Positions 46,042 to 57,375 of a stretch of 64,000 nucleotides of DNA are shown here, in pieces (within the stretch, counting starts at the first letter, position 1; each line of letters opens with the position of its first letter). Both the position numbers and the translations under genes were made by a program. The stretch is taken from NCBI GenBank assembly GCA_022385805.1, contig MU277706.1, positions 89,591-153,590 on the forward strand. The letters are read 5' to 3'. This DNA comes from Pilatotrama ljubarskyi. Taxonomy: Eukaryota > Basidiomycota > Agaricomycetes > Polyporales > Polyporaceae. Under the pieces are notes generated by a model that made no database searches, was not told the origin of the DNA, and saw nothing but the letters and a program-made list of their open reading frames with translations.

Positions 46042-49000
46042 CGCGAGAGGGCAGGACTGGTGGGGGACGGCGGGGTGGGGGCGAGGAGTGGTGGACGGCG
46101 AGGCCACCCGAGCAAGGTATTTATGAGGATGGTTGTGCAGGATAAGCGCAGGCATCGGCAGTGGGATTCTCTTCAGTGCAAGACGAGCGGCTGCAGATAG
46201 AGTTTTGGAAGCGGGGTGCTAGCCAGCAGGGGATACTCCGGCGACGTCAGAAAGAGACCCAACGGAAACGGGCTGCAGCTGGCCTCGCACGTCCGGAAGC
46301 AGAGATCAGGGTGCGCATTCTGGCTAGTCTGGTACACCTGACGATGGCAGCTCAATGCTTGTTCTCGCTGGATCTGAAACTCAATCGCACCTTGCGCCCG
46401 GTAAAGTCGACATGGGCCGTGAGAATGGGTGCAGGAGATAGGACGGCGAACATGGCGAGGTCAGGGCTCACATATTCCGCCAGAAAACGCTGTGACTGCC
46501 GTCGCCGTTCCACTCGCCCGCCTCGTGCATGCTGTGCCACGCGCACGCTCGTACCGAGTCGGCGTCTTGTCCGACGTCCTCCCTCCGACCTCGACGACGT
46601 TTGTACATCATCCAAGACCTACGCCAGCAGTACGTAGCGCTGCACGAGGTACCGCATGCTTGGCCCTTCATGCGATTTGTCACCGGGCTCACCCATGATG
46701 GGATGCCCGAGACAAGCCTATCTGCGGCTCGGCGTCTGAGTACGTACGAACAACATCTTAGTCAGGCGCCTAGCCGCGCACGCCCCACATTGATCTTTCG
46801 CGGCAAACCCAACTCACACCGCGACCCATACTCGACAATACCCCCTATCTAGGTGTCCGTTTCATTCTGGCCAGCATGCGTGCTGTATCGCAATACGGCA
46901 CCTCGGCTACTATTTGGGTCGCATGTGACGGCTGGATATCTTGAAACACGCTTTTGGTCATCCTTGTTTCGAGCCTCTCACAAACGATAGAATCCAGGAC
47001 GACGTTACCACCGCGGGTGGCCCACGACATCTTGGGTTAGAACGAGCTCGTAGTGCGCCCGAAAATATTCCCGCGAAGCTATTTGATTAAGGCCTATGCT
47101 GGTAAGGGGTCCGCCGTCTCGCGCTCCTTGCAAATCGCACTCATATATCCTTTCGTGGTTCAAAGGGCTGCTATGCCTTCCGTCAGCATTTGTCCATGAT
47201 AGATGACGACCCGATACTCTATATTGCCTTCGTCTACAACCCTTGCACCGTGTGCATCCCACGAACGCGATGACCGTCGGCCTCACTCTACCCCTAGTCG
47301 CCGAGACGCTCCTCGGGGGAAACTGCGGGAAGAGCAAGCGGCTCCTATCAAACTTCTGTCTTTGTAAATCGCAGAATTCCAACCGCCCTCGGGCGTGCGA
47401 GGTGAAGTCCTTGATGAACACGTCAGTCGGTCTGTGCCTCTTGAGCTTTGGCTCCTTATTTTCCAGATCGCAGCAGGCCATCATCTTGACAGACACACAG
47501 ATATGAGGGACTGCGCTTTGCCACCGCGTACATATCTATCTCGGCGGATGGCAAGTCTGCCTTCTGCTGGCAGGGTGTCACCGGCAGCGCTGTCCACATC
47601 TATCACACCCGTACGTACCATTGGTGACAGGACGTTGCACCTGCTGAGGGGGCGGTTCTCGTGATGGCATCCAAACCTTGGAGGACGTCATAGTTCCAGG
47701 CATCCTGTACTTTGCTTCTGCGTCTGCGGCGCCCACGACCGCGTAGCCCTCGTGACGAAGAATATGTGCTCCTAACGCGACTCGCGAAGACGCGACGACG
47801 GACTGGCTAACATGGGTATCGCTTCGAATAATCTAACTAACGTTATATATGCTGACGCTCGCCTCAGGACGTTTCATGCTCCGGCCCTTGTGACCAATTC
47901 GCCGCCTGTTGATCTGGCTCTGTCTTTCCCAAAACAACCGAATAGCCTCGCAGACGCGGATGCCTAAACTCACCAAGGCCTCGGGTGCATCAGAGTCATC
48001 TGGCCGCCCTACCGTGGAAGCTGGAATCGCATTCCGACCATCACCCCGCTTTCAAAATGCGTTTCGGGCATAGACCTGTCCTATATCGCACACGCTGCCC
48101 CCGTCGGAAGCCATAGTTTCCGGGGGCTTGGGCTGCGAAGCTTCGCCGCCCGCTGAGCACGTCGCGTCAAGGCCGGCCCACCGATAAGGTGGGCAGTGCG
48201 TTCCCGAAGGCGCAGCGGACCAAAACTGAGGAACGGGGATCATCGTGTCGCCTGCTTCTGTGTGCAATAGCTCGGTATGTCTGCCCGGGCTCTCCAGGCT
48301 CCCAGGAGGTTCCGCTCCCGATCAGGGACCGAAGCACTTTTCTGCGCTTTCGCATGCCTCGATATGGACATTAGGTTCTCTCGGCGTGTGCTTCTGGACA
48401 AACTGTCGGCAGGGGCGATCGGCCGCTCGAAGCCTATCGCGTACATCTGAGTTCCGCCGCCAGCAGAACCGTGGTGGTCTGCGTTGTGACGCGTGGGCAC
48501 GCTTTATTGTGTCGAAGTCGTCGATTTCTCAAGCTGACGTATTCCTTTTCTATTAGCCATGGAAATTGGGGCCGTGGCAGCCGTATGTGGCCATAGCGGC
48601 CCTGGCGCTCTTGGCCTCAGTCAGCATCCACGCATGCCGGGGCGAGTGCGCGTAGACGTGCGTGGTGCACACCCCCGATCGTGCGCAGATGCTCGGTGTT
48701 GGCTCTGTGGAATTTGCACTTCGTGCCCCGTGGAGTCGTCTCCACCGACGGGCGCTTTCTCCGCCCAGTGCTCCGTCAAGGAGAGTCCCTCTCCATAAAT
48801 GTTAGCCGGTTGCTCAAGATGCCTATATCCAGGCGCTCGAAACACGCCCTCGAGCTGTAGGTGAAGGGTCGACCGAGTAGCGACGTGAAGGTCAGATTTA
48901 CGTGCCTACATGCCATCCTTCGCGAGCATACGCGTTCCCACCCCAAATCTTCCCCTCTCCCTCGCGAGCGTAGCTCGAGCACCCGAGTCCCACATCTCTG

Positions 49001-51552
49001 GGACAGGGCCTCAGGAATTTTGGCCAAACATCGAGTGTTATGGCTTGCGCCCTCGAACGAGGCGCAGAGGCTGCTACGTGCTTACCTGCCTTCTTTGAAG
49101 CAGCAGAGTTCTGTTCCATCCGACCGCGTCTCCATCCCCTGTAACACGCTGATGTCTCGCGTCCAATACACCCGGGCAAAGACACGACCTCATGTGCTCC
49201 AGACCTGTCGGCGCAGGGCCCACCTGCCTCAGCGAAGGTTTACCGGTGCGTTTCGGTTTATCTCGTATCACGAGTATTCCCCCGATTGACCGCCACTGGT
49301 CGGAAGTTCAGCCGCTTTTTCACATCCTCTTCGCGCTGCTCCATTGCTGCTGGAGCGTGCTCGGGGTGATGATTCCCCTACGAACGAACTTTCATTACCG
49401 AGGCGTCTTACCGCACGATGGACCCTCACCTGCTGTCCCTGGTGCAGGTCGGCACCGTCGTGATTGGAGGAGGGGCGAGTCCCTGGTAATCCCCACATCC
49501 ACCGCCTCTGCGATCGTTCCAGGGCCGGGACTTGCGGCTGCAGTGCGGCGTCGCTCCGTCGGCAATCTCTGTAGAAATCCGCCGAGATTGATTCCTTCTG
49601 ATTGCGAGGAAAGAGCCCTGTCTCGGTATGTCATTCGTAACAATGCTGCTCAGAATTACGGCCCATCACTGCACCAGCGTGAACGCTGACAGGCTCCACA
49701 TCCTCACAGTGTATCTCGAAGCATGCCTAGCTCGCCCCTGGTCGGGTCGATGTGCATCCTTTGCCAGGCATCTTTCAGGCGAGGCAAACGCGTTCTTCCT
49801 GCTCGACGGAATGGGTTAGGACGCTTCCCAATGCGGACTTGGATCTCGGTGCGGCACAAATGCCTAACAGTTTGGCGGACTTTAGAAGGTCGAAGCTGAT
49901 GGGTAAGCTTGCGTTGGTCCGTCCTTCGCGTTCCGGCCAGCCGGGGGCCCTCTGGGCTCGGATGATCTGTTGTTCCTCGACATGCACCGCTGACTGCTGA
50001 ATGCTAGATGTCCCCCGCGCCTTCCCTAAATGCGTCGAGAATCAATATATGCGGCATTCACTAGCGTTCAGGGGTGTCCTCCATTGGGACTTATCCAGGT
50101 CTAGAGCACCTGCTCGTTATGGGGCGAAGCTTCTTGGTGAGAGTCTGCCCTTTGTTTCGTTCCCTACGCCGGTGTGTCCTTCGGGCTATGCTTCTTGCGC
50201 CGCCTGGCCACTGAGTTCGCATGCTTATCGGCACACTTTCTGGCCCCGATAGGTCAACCCAGCTATTTTGAGCAGCATGGGCGCTGCGTCGTCGTCAGCT
50301 GCAGGGTCGTATTACCCAGGTTGTACGTGTGCGGTCCCCTACCGCCCTCTGCCCTGCACGAAGGAACTTCAGTCGTGCCTTATCAGTCTCCGATTAGCTC
50401 CCGACCGCTTCTAGAGCACTGATATACTTCGATTTGACTAGACAGCCCAGGTACGCCGGAAGCAAACACGACTTCAGCGCTGCTATATCGTTCTCGGCGT
50501 CGTTGGATGGTCAACGAGGGATGCTCTCAGCCGATGACAGAACGTACACCACCACCACCGATCTGGAATTGTGGTAAGGTCATTCACATCGGAAACGCTA
50601 CCGGAGCCTCGTTCGGCTGACCAAGTACTCGGATATGCTCTGCTGACCATCTTCTAGGACTATGTCAAGGTGATTGAGGACGATCGGGACAAAGTGAAGG
50701 CCAGGCGGCCCGATTCCCATGGCGTCCCTGGAAGCTCTCTCTCAGCTGAGCGTCGCACGGACTGTTATTCTCTGCCTGCAATACGGCAATACGGAACACT
50801 ACCGAGCACAACCGAGATATCAAGGGGTGCGTGGCCTTGAGGCTTCTGAGGCCGGAACCATATCACTAGGTCTAGGCTGGGCGGCCATCGGTGTGTCTTG
50901 GCGGACGCAGAGGACGAGCGACTTCATTGGACGGCGAGACAGGCGGTTGCATGTTCGTTCTCAAGCCGGCCAGTCGTCACAGACAAGCTGCATCTGGCTT
51001 GCGCTCGGGACGTTCGGCTTTACTAGGCGAACGATGGAGGGCGAGGCTTTGTCCTTTTCTCGTCCGCTTCTGATCTCCTATTCGTTCACGCGGTAAGTGC
51101 ATGCCCTCTCTGATGCACACTCATCCTATGCTCTCGCAGAAGACACAGTCCTGTTAGCCGTACCAATGGTAACACGGACCGCCGGCGGTGCGCCCAGATA
51201 TCGAGCCTTCTGAAGGGAGGAGCGGTCTAGGCTCTCAGACTTAGTACGTTCGTTGATCACACACCCAGCCGCTTGCGCCGAAGGCACAATGCAATTCGTC
51301 ACTTCTGTCTCAGCAAGTATCATAGGGTCTCGAGCATATGGCGATGTCGGCCTTGTATCGCACGATACGCTTCTAGTGAGAGTCAGAATGACGGGCACAC
51401 AGTCGCATAGATGCTTCCCGCGCCAATGTTGTAGGCACACGTCATGTTGTCAGTGCTGCGGCGGTTCCCAGGCGATGATGCTACAGACGTCCAGCTACAA
51501 TTTCCGTCAGGTCGTGCTATACATGTGTTCGTGATTGGGTATGTGCGTGTTG
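46042..51552. other. Long stretch without an assembled gene
   Basis: 5.5 kb. Frames are short and mostly overlap on both strands. Two plus-strand segments look more like coding sequence. At 48558-48840 a hydrophobic PYVAIAALALLASVSIHACR is followed, after a possible intron, by LALWNLHFVPRGVVSTDGRF. At 50658-50830, after a cttctag acceptor, there is DYVKVIEDDRDKVKARRPDS. Neither was matched to a family or joined to neighbours. The first few hundred bases after 46042 should hold the WOPR gene promoter. Confidence 0.35.
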
Positions 51553-52398
51553 TCAGAAGCCCTTGTTGTGGCCGCCCTTCTCGTAGAAAGCCTCCATGCG
51601 CTTTACGATGTTGTCGAGGGCCGCGAGCCACTTGTTCAGCTCCTCATTGAGCTTGTCGGCTGGAACAGGGGGCCCGCCCGCCGGGTCGGCAGCCAGCTTC
51701 GAGTAGAAGTCAGCGCGATAGGGGCACGCCTTCATCGCGACCTGCATGGAACCCACGGCACAGTCAGTCGCATGGAACAAGGCCGGTCGAAGCTATATCC
51801 AGACTGACAGAGAAGATGCCCTTCACGACGAAGTTGTGGAACTTCTTGAGCGTGGCCTCGTACGATTTGCTGAACGCAGACGCGAGCTCCTCGGTGGGGT
51901 TCGCCTGCGCCGTTTGCAAAGCCTTGCAGGTGAAGGAGAGTCCACGGAGCAGCCACATAAGGCCCTCAGTCGCAGTGCGCTTCTTCTCGCCTTTCTCATT
52001 CTCGACTAGGAGTTCGAGCGTGGACGACTTCTCAGGAGCGGCATCGTAGCGAGCACGGACTTTCTAGAGGGTATAATCTCTCAGACCCGCGGCTCAGCTT
52101 CCTCAGGACGAAGCAAGACGCACCGCGATGTTCCCCTTCAGATCGCTCTGGACTGCAGTGAACGCAGCTGAACCAAGGAGGTCTAGACCACAGTCAGCCA
52201 ATAGTAAGTCATATCCGGTGCATGTCATGACTCACCAAACAAGCCAACAACGCCCTGCGCCGCCTCGAGGAAAGCGAGAGTGTCGACGCCAGCGTCGGTG
52301 ATCGGAACGTCTGCGAAAGACTGGCGGATCTCAACGCCGAAATCGCTCTCTCACGCGCAACTTCAACTCACCCTGACAGTCTCGAGGTATGGAGCCAT
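51553..52398 (-). CDS. Glycolipid transfer protein (GLTP fold)
   Basis: Cytosolic protein that carries glycosphingolipids between membranes; the fungal HET-C2 group belongs here. The start at 52398 gives MAPYLETVR, joined to SFADVPITDAGVDTLAFLEA, then DLLGSAAFTAVQSDLKGNIA, TEGLMWLLRGLSFTCKALQT, SKSYEATLKKFHNFVVKGIF, ACPYRADFYSKLA, and a C-terminal helix to HNKGF. The sugar-headgroup residues of the family appear in place: Asp and Asn in SDLKGN, Trp in LMWLLRGL and His in KKFHNF. At least five short introns interrupt it. The total of about 200 residues is the normal family length. It is divergent from the fRMsr gene, with 257 bp between starts. Confidence 0.92.
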
Positions 52399-52655
52399 TG
52401 CAAGAGATGGTAGTATGAAGCAAAGACAACAGTCTGCTGGCAGGAGGCTGTATGGTCCAGGAGAGATCGGGTAGCCGATACCGACCTGAATGGTGATGGC
52501 TGCTTTATCTAATCTAATCTCTTTCCAGATCCTCTTGCTCGCACTGGTGGCGTGCTCGGGAATTTGGACAAGTTGTTCACTATGCGTCCACAGCACTGTC
52601 CGGCGAACCACGACCACACGGAACTCGAACATACATCCCGAACGGTTTGGAAAGA

Positions 52656-53402
52656 ATGCCGCATGCAGATTCAGCAATGATCCCTCCCGGGATGGACAAA
52701 GCCGCGTTCTGGAGCTACGTCCACGAACAGCTCAGCCACCTCCTGGACGGGCAACGGAATTGGGTATGTTTGCACTTGTGTATCTTCGTTGCACCTCGGA
52801 CGGGATCGCTGACCTTTCGGTCCTCAGGTCACCAACCTCGCGAACGCATCTTCGCTTGTCTTCAACGCCCTCCTGGCCTACCCCGAATTCGGGACGGGCG
52901 AGCGCATGGTCAACTGGTGTGGTGAGCATCTTTCCCCTCATCAGCAGAGGACGCAGATGGCTTCGATTGGGCACTCATGCATCCCCAAACACCCACAGGG
53001 TTCTACCTCAACTCCGACCTCTTCCCCGCCCCGAAGCTCACCGCCAAGCCCGAGCATCAGGGTGATCAGCCCGCAAGGCTCCTCCTCGGACCCTTTTGTG
53101 GGAAGCCTGCTTGCCAGCTGATCAACGTCGCACCCGGACGGGCACGAGGCGTGTGCGCCGACGCCTACTGCCAGAGAAAGACCGTGCTCGTGCAAGACGT
53201 CGACGCGTATCCCGGACACATCGCCTGCGACGGCGAGACCAAGAGCGAGGTTGTCTGCCCACTGCTCCTGACCGTGTCCGGGGAGGAGCAAGCTATTGGC
53301 GTTCTCGACTTGGACTGCCTAGCTTTGTCTGGCTTCGACGAGCAGGACAAGGTGGGCCTCGAGAGAATAGCGAAGCTCGTAGTCGACGCTTGTGACTGGT
53401 AG
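52656..53402 (+). CDS. Free methionine-(R)-sulfoxide reductase (GAF domain)
   Basis: Reduces free methionine-R-sulfoxide, an oxidative-damage product, to methionine using thioredoxin. Three exons, 52656-52763, 52828-52921 and 52999-53402, close in phase for 201 residues. After an N-terminal helix (MDKAAFWSYVHEQLSHLLDG) comes the GAF core: NWCGFYLNSDLFPAPK, LLLGPFCGKPACQLI, then RGVCADAYCQRKTVLVQDVD, AYPGHIACDGETKSEVVCPL and IGVLDLDCL. The three Cys residues of the fRMsr active site are present (GVCADAYC and IACDGET). The order and spacing match yeast YKL069W and bacterial fRMsr. It converges with the CysRS gene, stop to stop 178 bp. Confidence 0.93.
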
Positions 53403-53579
53403 CAAGTAATTGAGTAGGCAGCTTGCTCCACTGGGCTCAAGCCGATCCCGAGCTCTCGAACGTTCCCGTTCTCAACAACAAAAGACAGCCGAAGCAAGTT
53501 GAACATCATATACAGTGCGAACGTACAGCGACGATACAAGAACAGGACCGTCTCCCAGCGACGATAGTATGCCACGTCA

Positions 53580-56500
53580 CTACTGCTGGCCCTGCTGCTG
53601 CTTCTGCCACTCCAAGAAGTCTTCGTGGCGCTTCTTCTGCAGGGTCCACTCCTTCTGCAGCTTCTTGCTCGCGCTCTTGCTCAACTCCTTGCCCTCACCA
53701 TCCGTCAGAGGGACCCCGTTCTCGTCCCAGCTCCCGTACGTCCCATCGGGCACGTTCGGCGGCTTGTACATCTCCTGTGGGGGAACGCGCCCCTTCTCGA
53801 GCTGCGCGAGCCGCTTCTGTCGCTCGGCCTCGGCGGCGGCAGCCTTGCGCGCCGCCTTGGCCTCCGCCTGCGCGCGCTTTTCCTCGCGCGCCTTGATGAG
53901 CTCCTCGGGGGGCACGAGCTTCACGAGCGCCTTGCCGTCTATTTTGGCGTACGCAGCGAGGGGCAATTTTGCGGCGGGAGAATGGAAGGGAAGCCGCACA
54001 CGTCAGGGTCCGACAGTCAGTCACGTCACCGTTTGATACAGTCAGTAGGTTATCAGACAAATCGCGGAAGGCGCAGGGAAGGGGCGACACGGACCTTCCT
54101 GGTCGTCCAGGGCCACGCCGAGCGGCACGAGATCGACGTCGCGAAGTTTGTCCGAGAGCGCCAGGATGTCCTTGAGCGCATTGTCGCCCTTGGCAATCGC
54201 GAGCTTGCGCACGCCGTCCCGGAAAGAGGATAGGGTCCGGAGGTAGGGCATGAGGATCTCTTCGCGCTGCCAGAACGATTGTTAGTACGCGCGCTCGGGG
54301 GCACGTCCTCCCTACTCCTCCCGTGGCAGCGCGCGCCCCCAAAAGGGGGCTAGTGGGGGAGGCAAGTGGGGAGGGCAGGAGGCAGCTAGGGACGTACGTT
54401 TACGCTGCCCTCTGCGGCGCTCCGTTCCTGGCCCCAGCCAATCTCCTGCGTCTCTCCTTCGCCAAGGCCGAACATCCGGAGCATGTCGCCGACCCAGCGC
54501 GCGACGCGCTGGACGAGGCCGGTCTCGAGGTTTCCACCGGGCGTCTTGATGTAGACGTTCGTCTTCGAGACGAGTTCGCGCAGAATGTTAATCGCTTCAG
54601 GCGTGTTGAATGAGTCGCAGAGCGCCGCACGGAACGCCGCCTGACTCGCGTGCAGACTGGGAAGGCGAAGATGATAGGTGATCAGCGCGCTACGTCTGAA
54701 GTGAGCAGGCATCCAGTTTTACCTGTCAGTCAGCTCCCGCTCAGCCTGCTGGAAGCGGTTCTTCCCGTCGAGCTTCGGGCCCTCTGCTTCCGCCTGGCTG
54801 ACAAGCGCCTTGACGGTGGTGAAGAAGTTCTGTCGTGATCCAGAACAGTTACGACATGCACGCAAACACATCGGGCTAGGGGGGTGGGGGTAGAGTTAGA
54901 GTTGCAGCGACGTACGTTGAACGCAATCTCGATGCCCCGCACTTCTCCCGTCATGAGCGACTCCGAGAAGTCGACTTTTGCGTTCCAAAGCTGGGTCAGG
55001 AACGCCAGGCGCAGCTGGCGCGCGGTGTACTTCTGCAGAATCTCCTGGAAATCATCGCGGAGCGCCGTCAGCTACACACTACCGGATGCATTGTACAGAG
55101 AGCGCCGGAACTGACATCGATCGTGATGAAGTTCTTGAGCGATTTGCTCATCTTTAGACCCTCAATGTGGAGGTGCCCTGTGTGGATGAAATAGTTCACC
55201 CAGGCGCGGCAGTTGTGATACGCCTGCGACAGGCACGTTCAGAAAACATGAGCGCCAGTTAAATCGTCCGAACCATACCTCTGATTGCGCCATCTCGTTG
55301 TCGTGGTGGGGGAATGCCAGGTCGATGCCGCCGGAATGGATGTCCATGTTCTCACCAAGGATCGCAGACGCCATCACCGAACACTCGATGTGCCAGCCAG
55401 GGCGTCCGGGACCCCACGGCGAGGGCCAGGAGGGCTCGCCCGGCTTCGATGCCTTCCATAGCGCGAAGTCCGCAGCAGAGCGCCGGCCGCTGGTCACGGA
55501 CAGCGCGCCCTCACCCTCCTCGAGAAGTTCACGGTTCCCCTTGCTCCACGGTTCGAGCTTCGCGTACGAGTGGTCGTCCGCCTTGTCGAAAGCGCGTGTA
55601 TCGAAGTACACGCTGCCGTCGACCTCGTAGCCGTAGCCGTTCTTGATGATACCCTCAACAAAGGAGACAATCTCCGGAACGTACTCTGTTACACGGGTGA
55701 GGGTATCTGGGTCGCGGACGCGGAGACGGCGCATGTCCTTGAAGAACTCGCCCTCCCAGTACGCAGCGAGCGACCGGAAAATCGTATGATCGCTGACGGT
55801 GCTGCCAAACTACTTCGGCTTGAACAGGATGAAGAACTACGTCGTATGCCTGAACCCACCTGCTTGTCTAGCGCAAGGGCAAGCACGTCCTTCGAGAGGT
55901 CAATCAGCGCATGTGCTTGCTCAACAATTGCTTGTCCGGACTTCAGCTGCTCTTGTGCTCTGACCAGAGCGTTGTATGTCACATTCTGGTGAAGCTTGAG
56001 TTGGGGTTCCAATACATTTCACAGCTGCAACTTACGGCAGCATTGAAGTGCATCTCGAACTTCTCATCCTTCTGCAAGCCTTGTTGTCTCCACTCCTTGT
56101 CCTGGAAGCGCTCGACCAGTTTCGGCCACTGATCCAGCTCGCTCCCTGCGGGTGGACGGTCCAACTCTGGCAGGCCTTTGCTCACTTTTGACTGCACGTA
56201 CGAAGTCCAAGCCGCCCGTACTTGCTCAATGAGCGCCGGTGTAAGGGAATTCGTTTCTTCTCGGAGTCTTGAGACTAGGTGATTATGGCGGGCCCTGAGA
56301 ATGATCTATACAAGTGGGATAGATACGGCGAGCAGCTCCCATATCCTGGTGATATTCGCACCTTGTCATCTATGTCCGTGATATTCATGACAAAGTGCAC
56401 ATCGTAACGGAAGTAGTCCGTCATGATCCTCCGGAGGATGTCTTGCGTGACATAGTTCCTGCAAATGCGCGGTCCAACACGATCGTACCTCCCACCCCAA

Positions 56501-56868
56501 CATGATCAACCGGCACTCACCTAGCATGGCCCATATGCGACGCATCGTATACGGTAGGACCGCAGTTGTACCACTTTACATGGCGCCCATTGATCGGGAC
56601 GAACTCCGTCTGCGGCAGACGAGCCTCAGAAACAGAACCGAGCCGAGAAGAGGATGACCTCTGAAGTAGGACCGACTTTGGTGCGTGTGAGCGAGTTGTA
56701 GATCTTGAGCGTAGGCTCCTGGGACTTCTGGGTCGGAAGGGACCACGGGGGCTGCTGGACGGCCATGGCGGCGTTTCCGCAAGTCTTGAGATGGGGTGCG
56801 TGCGCAGAGAACGGCTTGAGCGATGTTTTGCGAGGACGAGAAATGACAAGACGGAGACTGGCAAGCAT
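53580..56868 (-). CDS. Cysteinyl-tRNA synthetase, probably dual-targeted
   Basis: Class I synthetase charging tRNA-Cys. The catalytic part has [19 protein letters not shown] (HIGH motif), [48 protein letters not shown] and [11 protein letters not shown] (KMSKS motif near 55130-55160). The C-terminal extension is a long basic coiled coil starting [20 protein letters not shown]. It is followed by a [18 protein letters not shown] element found in eukaryotic cytosolic CysRS. About ten introns. Two in-frame starts exist. The ATG at 56868 adds 34 residues with Arg, Lys, Ser and Leu but no Asp or Glu, typical of a mitochondrial presequence. The ATG at 56766 ([11 protein letters not shown]) would give the cytosolic form. 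Confidence 0.93.
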
Positions 56869-57375
56869 CCAAGGCCCTCGCTAAGCCCGACGGAGACTGT
56901 CCAGGGCCTGCGATGACTCGATATAGATCGCAAATGAGCACAACCTCCGACAGCCACAACCCCGGCGTCTCTAAACTTGCATGGGCGCTACGCAGTCGTA
57001 CGTACGTACAGGTACGCACCGATTTCTACTTGCACACCTGGCGCTTTCAGATCAAGGAAAACAATGCCATAGCTAGTGATGGTATACCGTGGAGACAACT
57101 GCGACATCTGGGTATGTAGATTAACTAGACGACGTGCTAACCAACTGCTGCGGAAGGCGGAACAAGAGCTGAACGAAGGAACGCACATAAGTACAATGTG
57201 ACGATTACGAAGCGATGAAGGAGAGTAGCGGTGCTTGCTAATGCGAACGACGAACGAACGATGGGAAATGTGTTGCTACACTTTACGATGGAGAAAGTGG
57301 GTGATGAGAACATTGCTTAGCTGGCGAAGGTGAAGCGAGCGAGCAATGGCAGAGGCGAAACCGAATGTCCGAATC
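56869..57375. other. Promoter of CysRS and 3' end of the CLIP gene
   Basis: 0.5 kb between two minus-strand genes. No other gene seen. Confidence 0.5.

Noticed and set aside
46042..46155. Upstream ATG for the WOPR gene
   Set aside because: It would add a Pro/His-rich stretch before a domain that normally starts at the N-terminus; kept only as an alternative.
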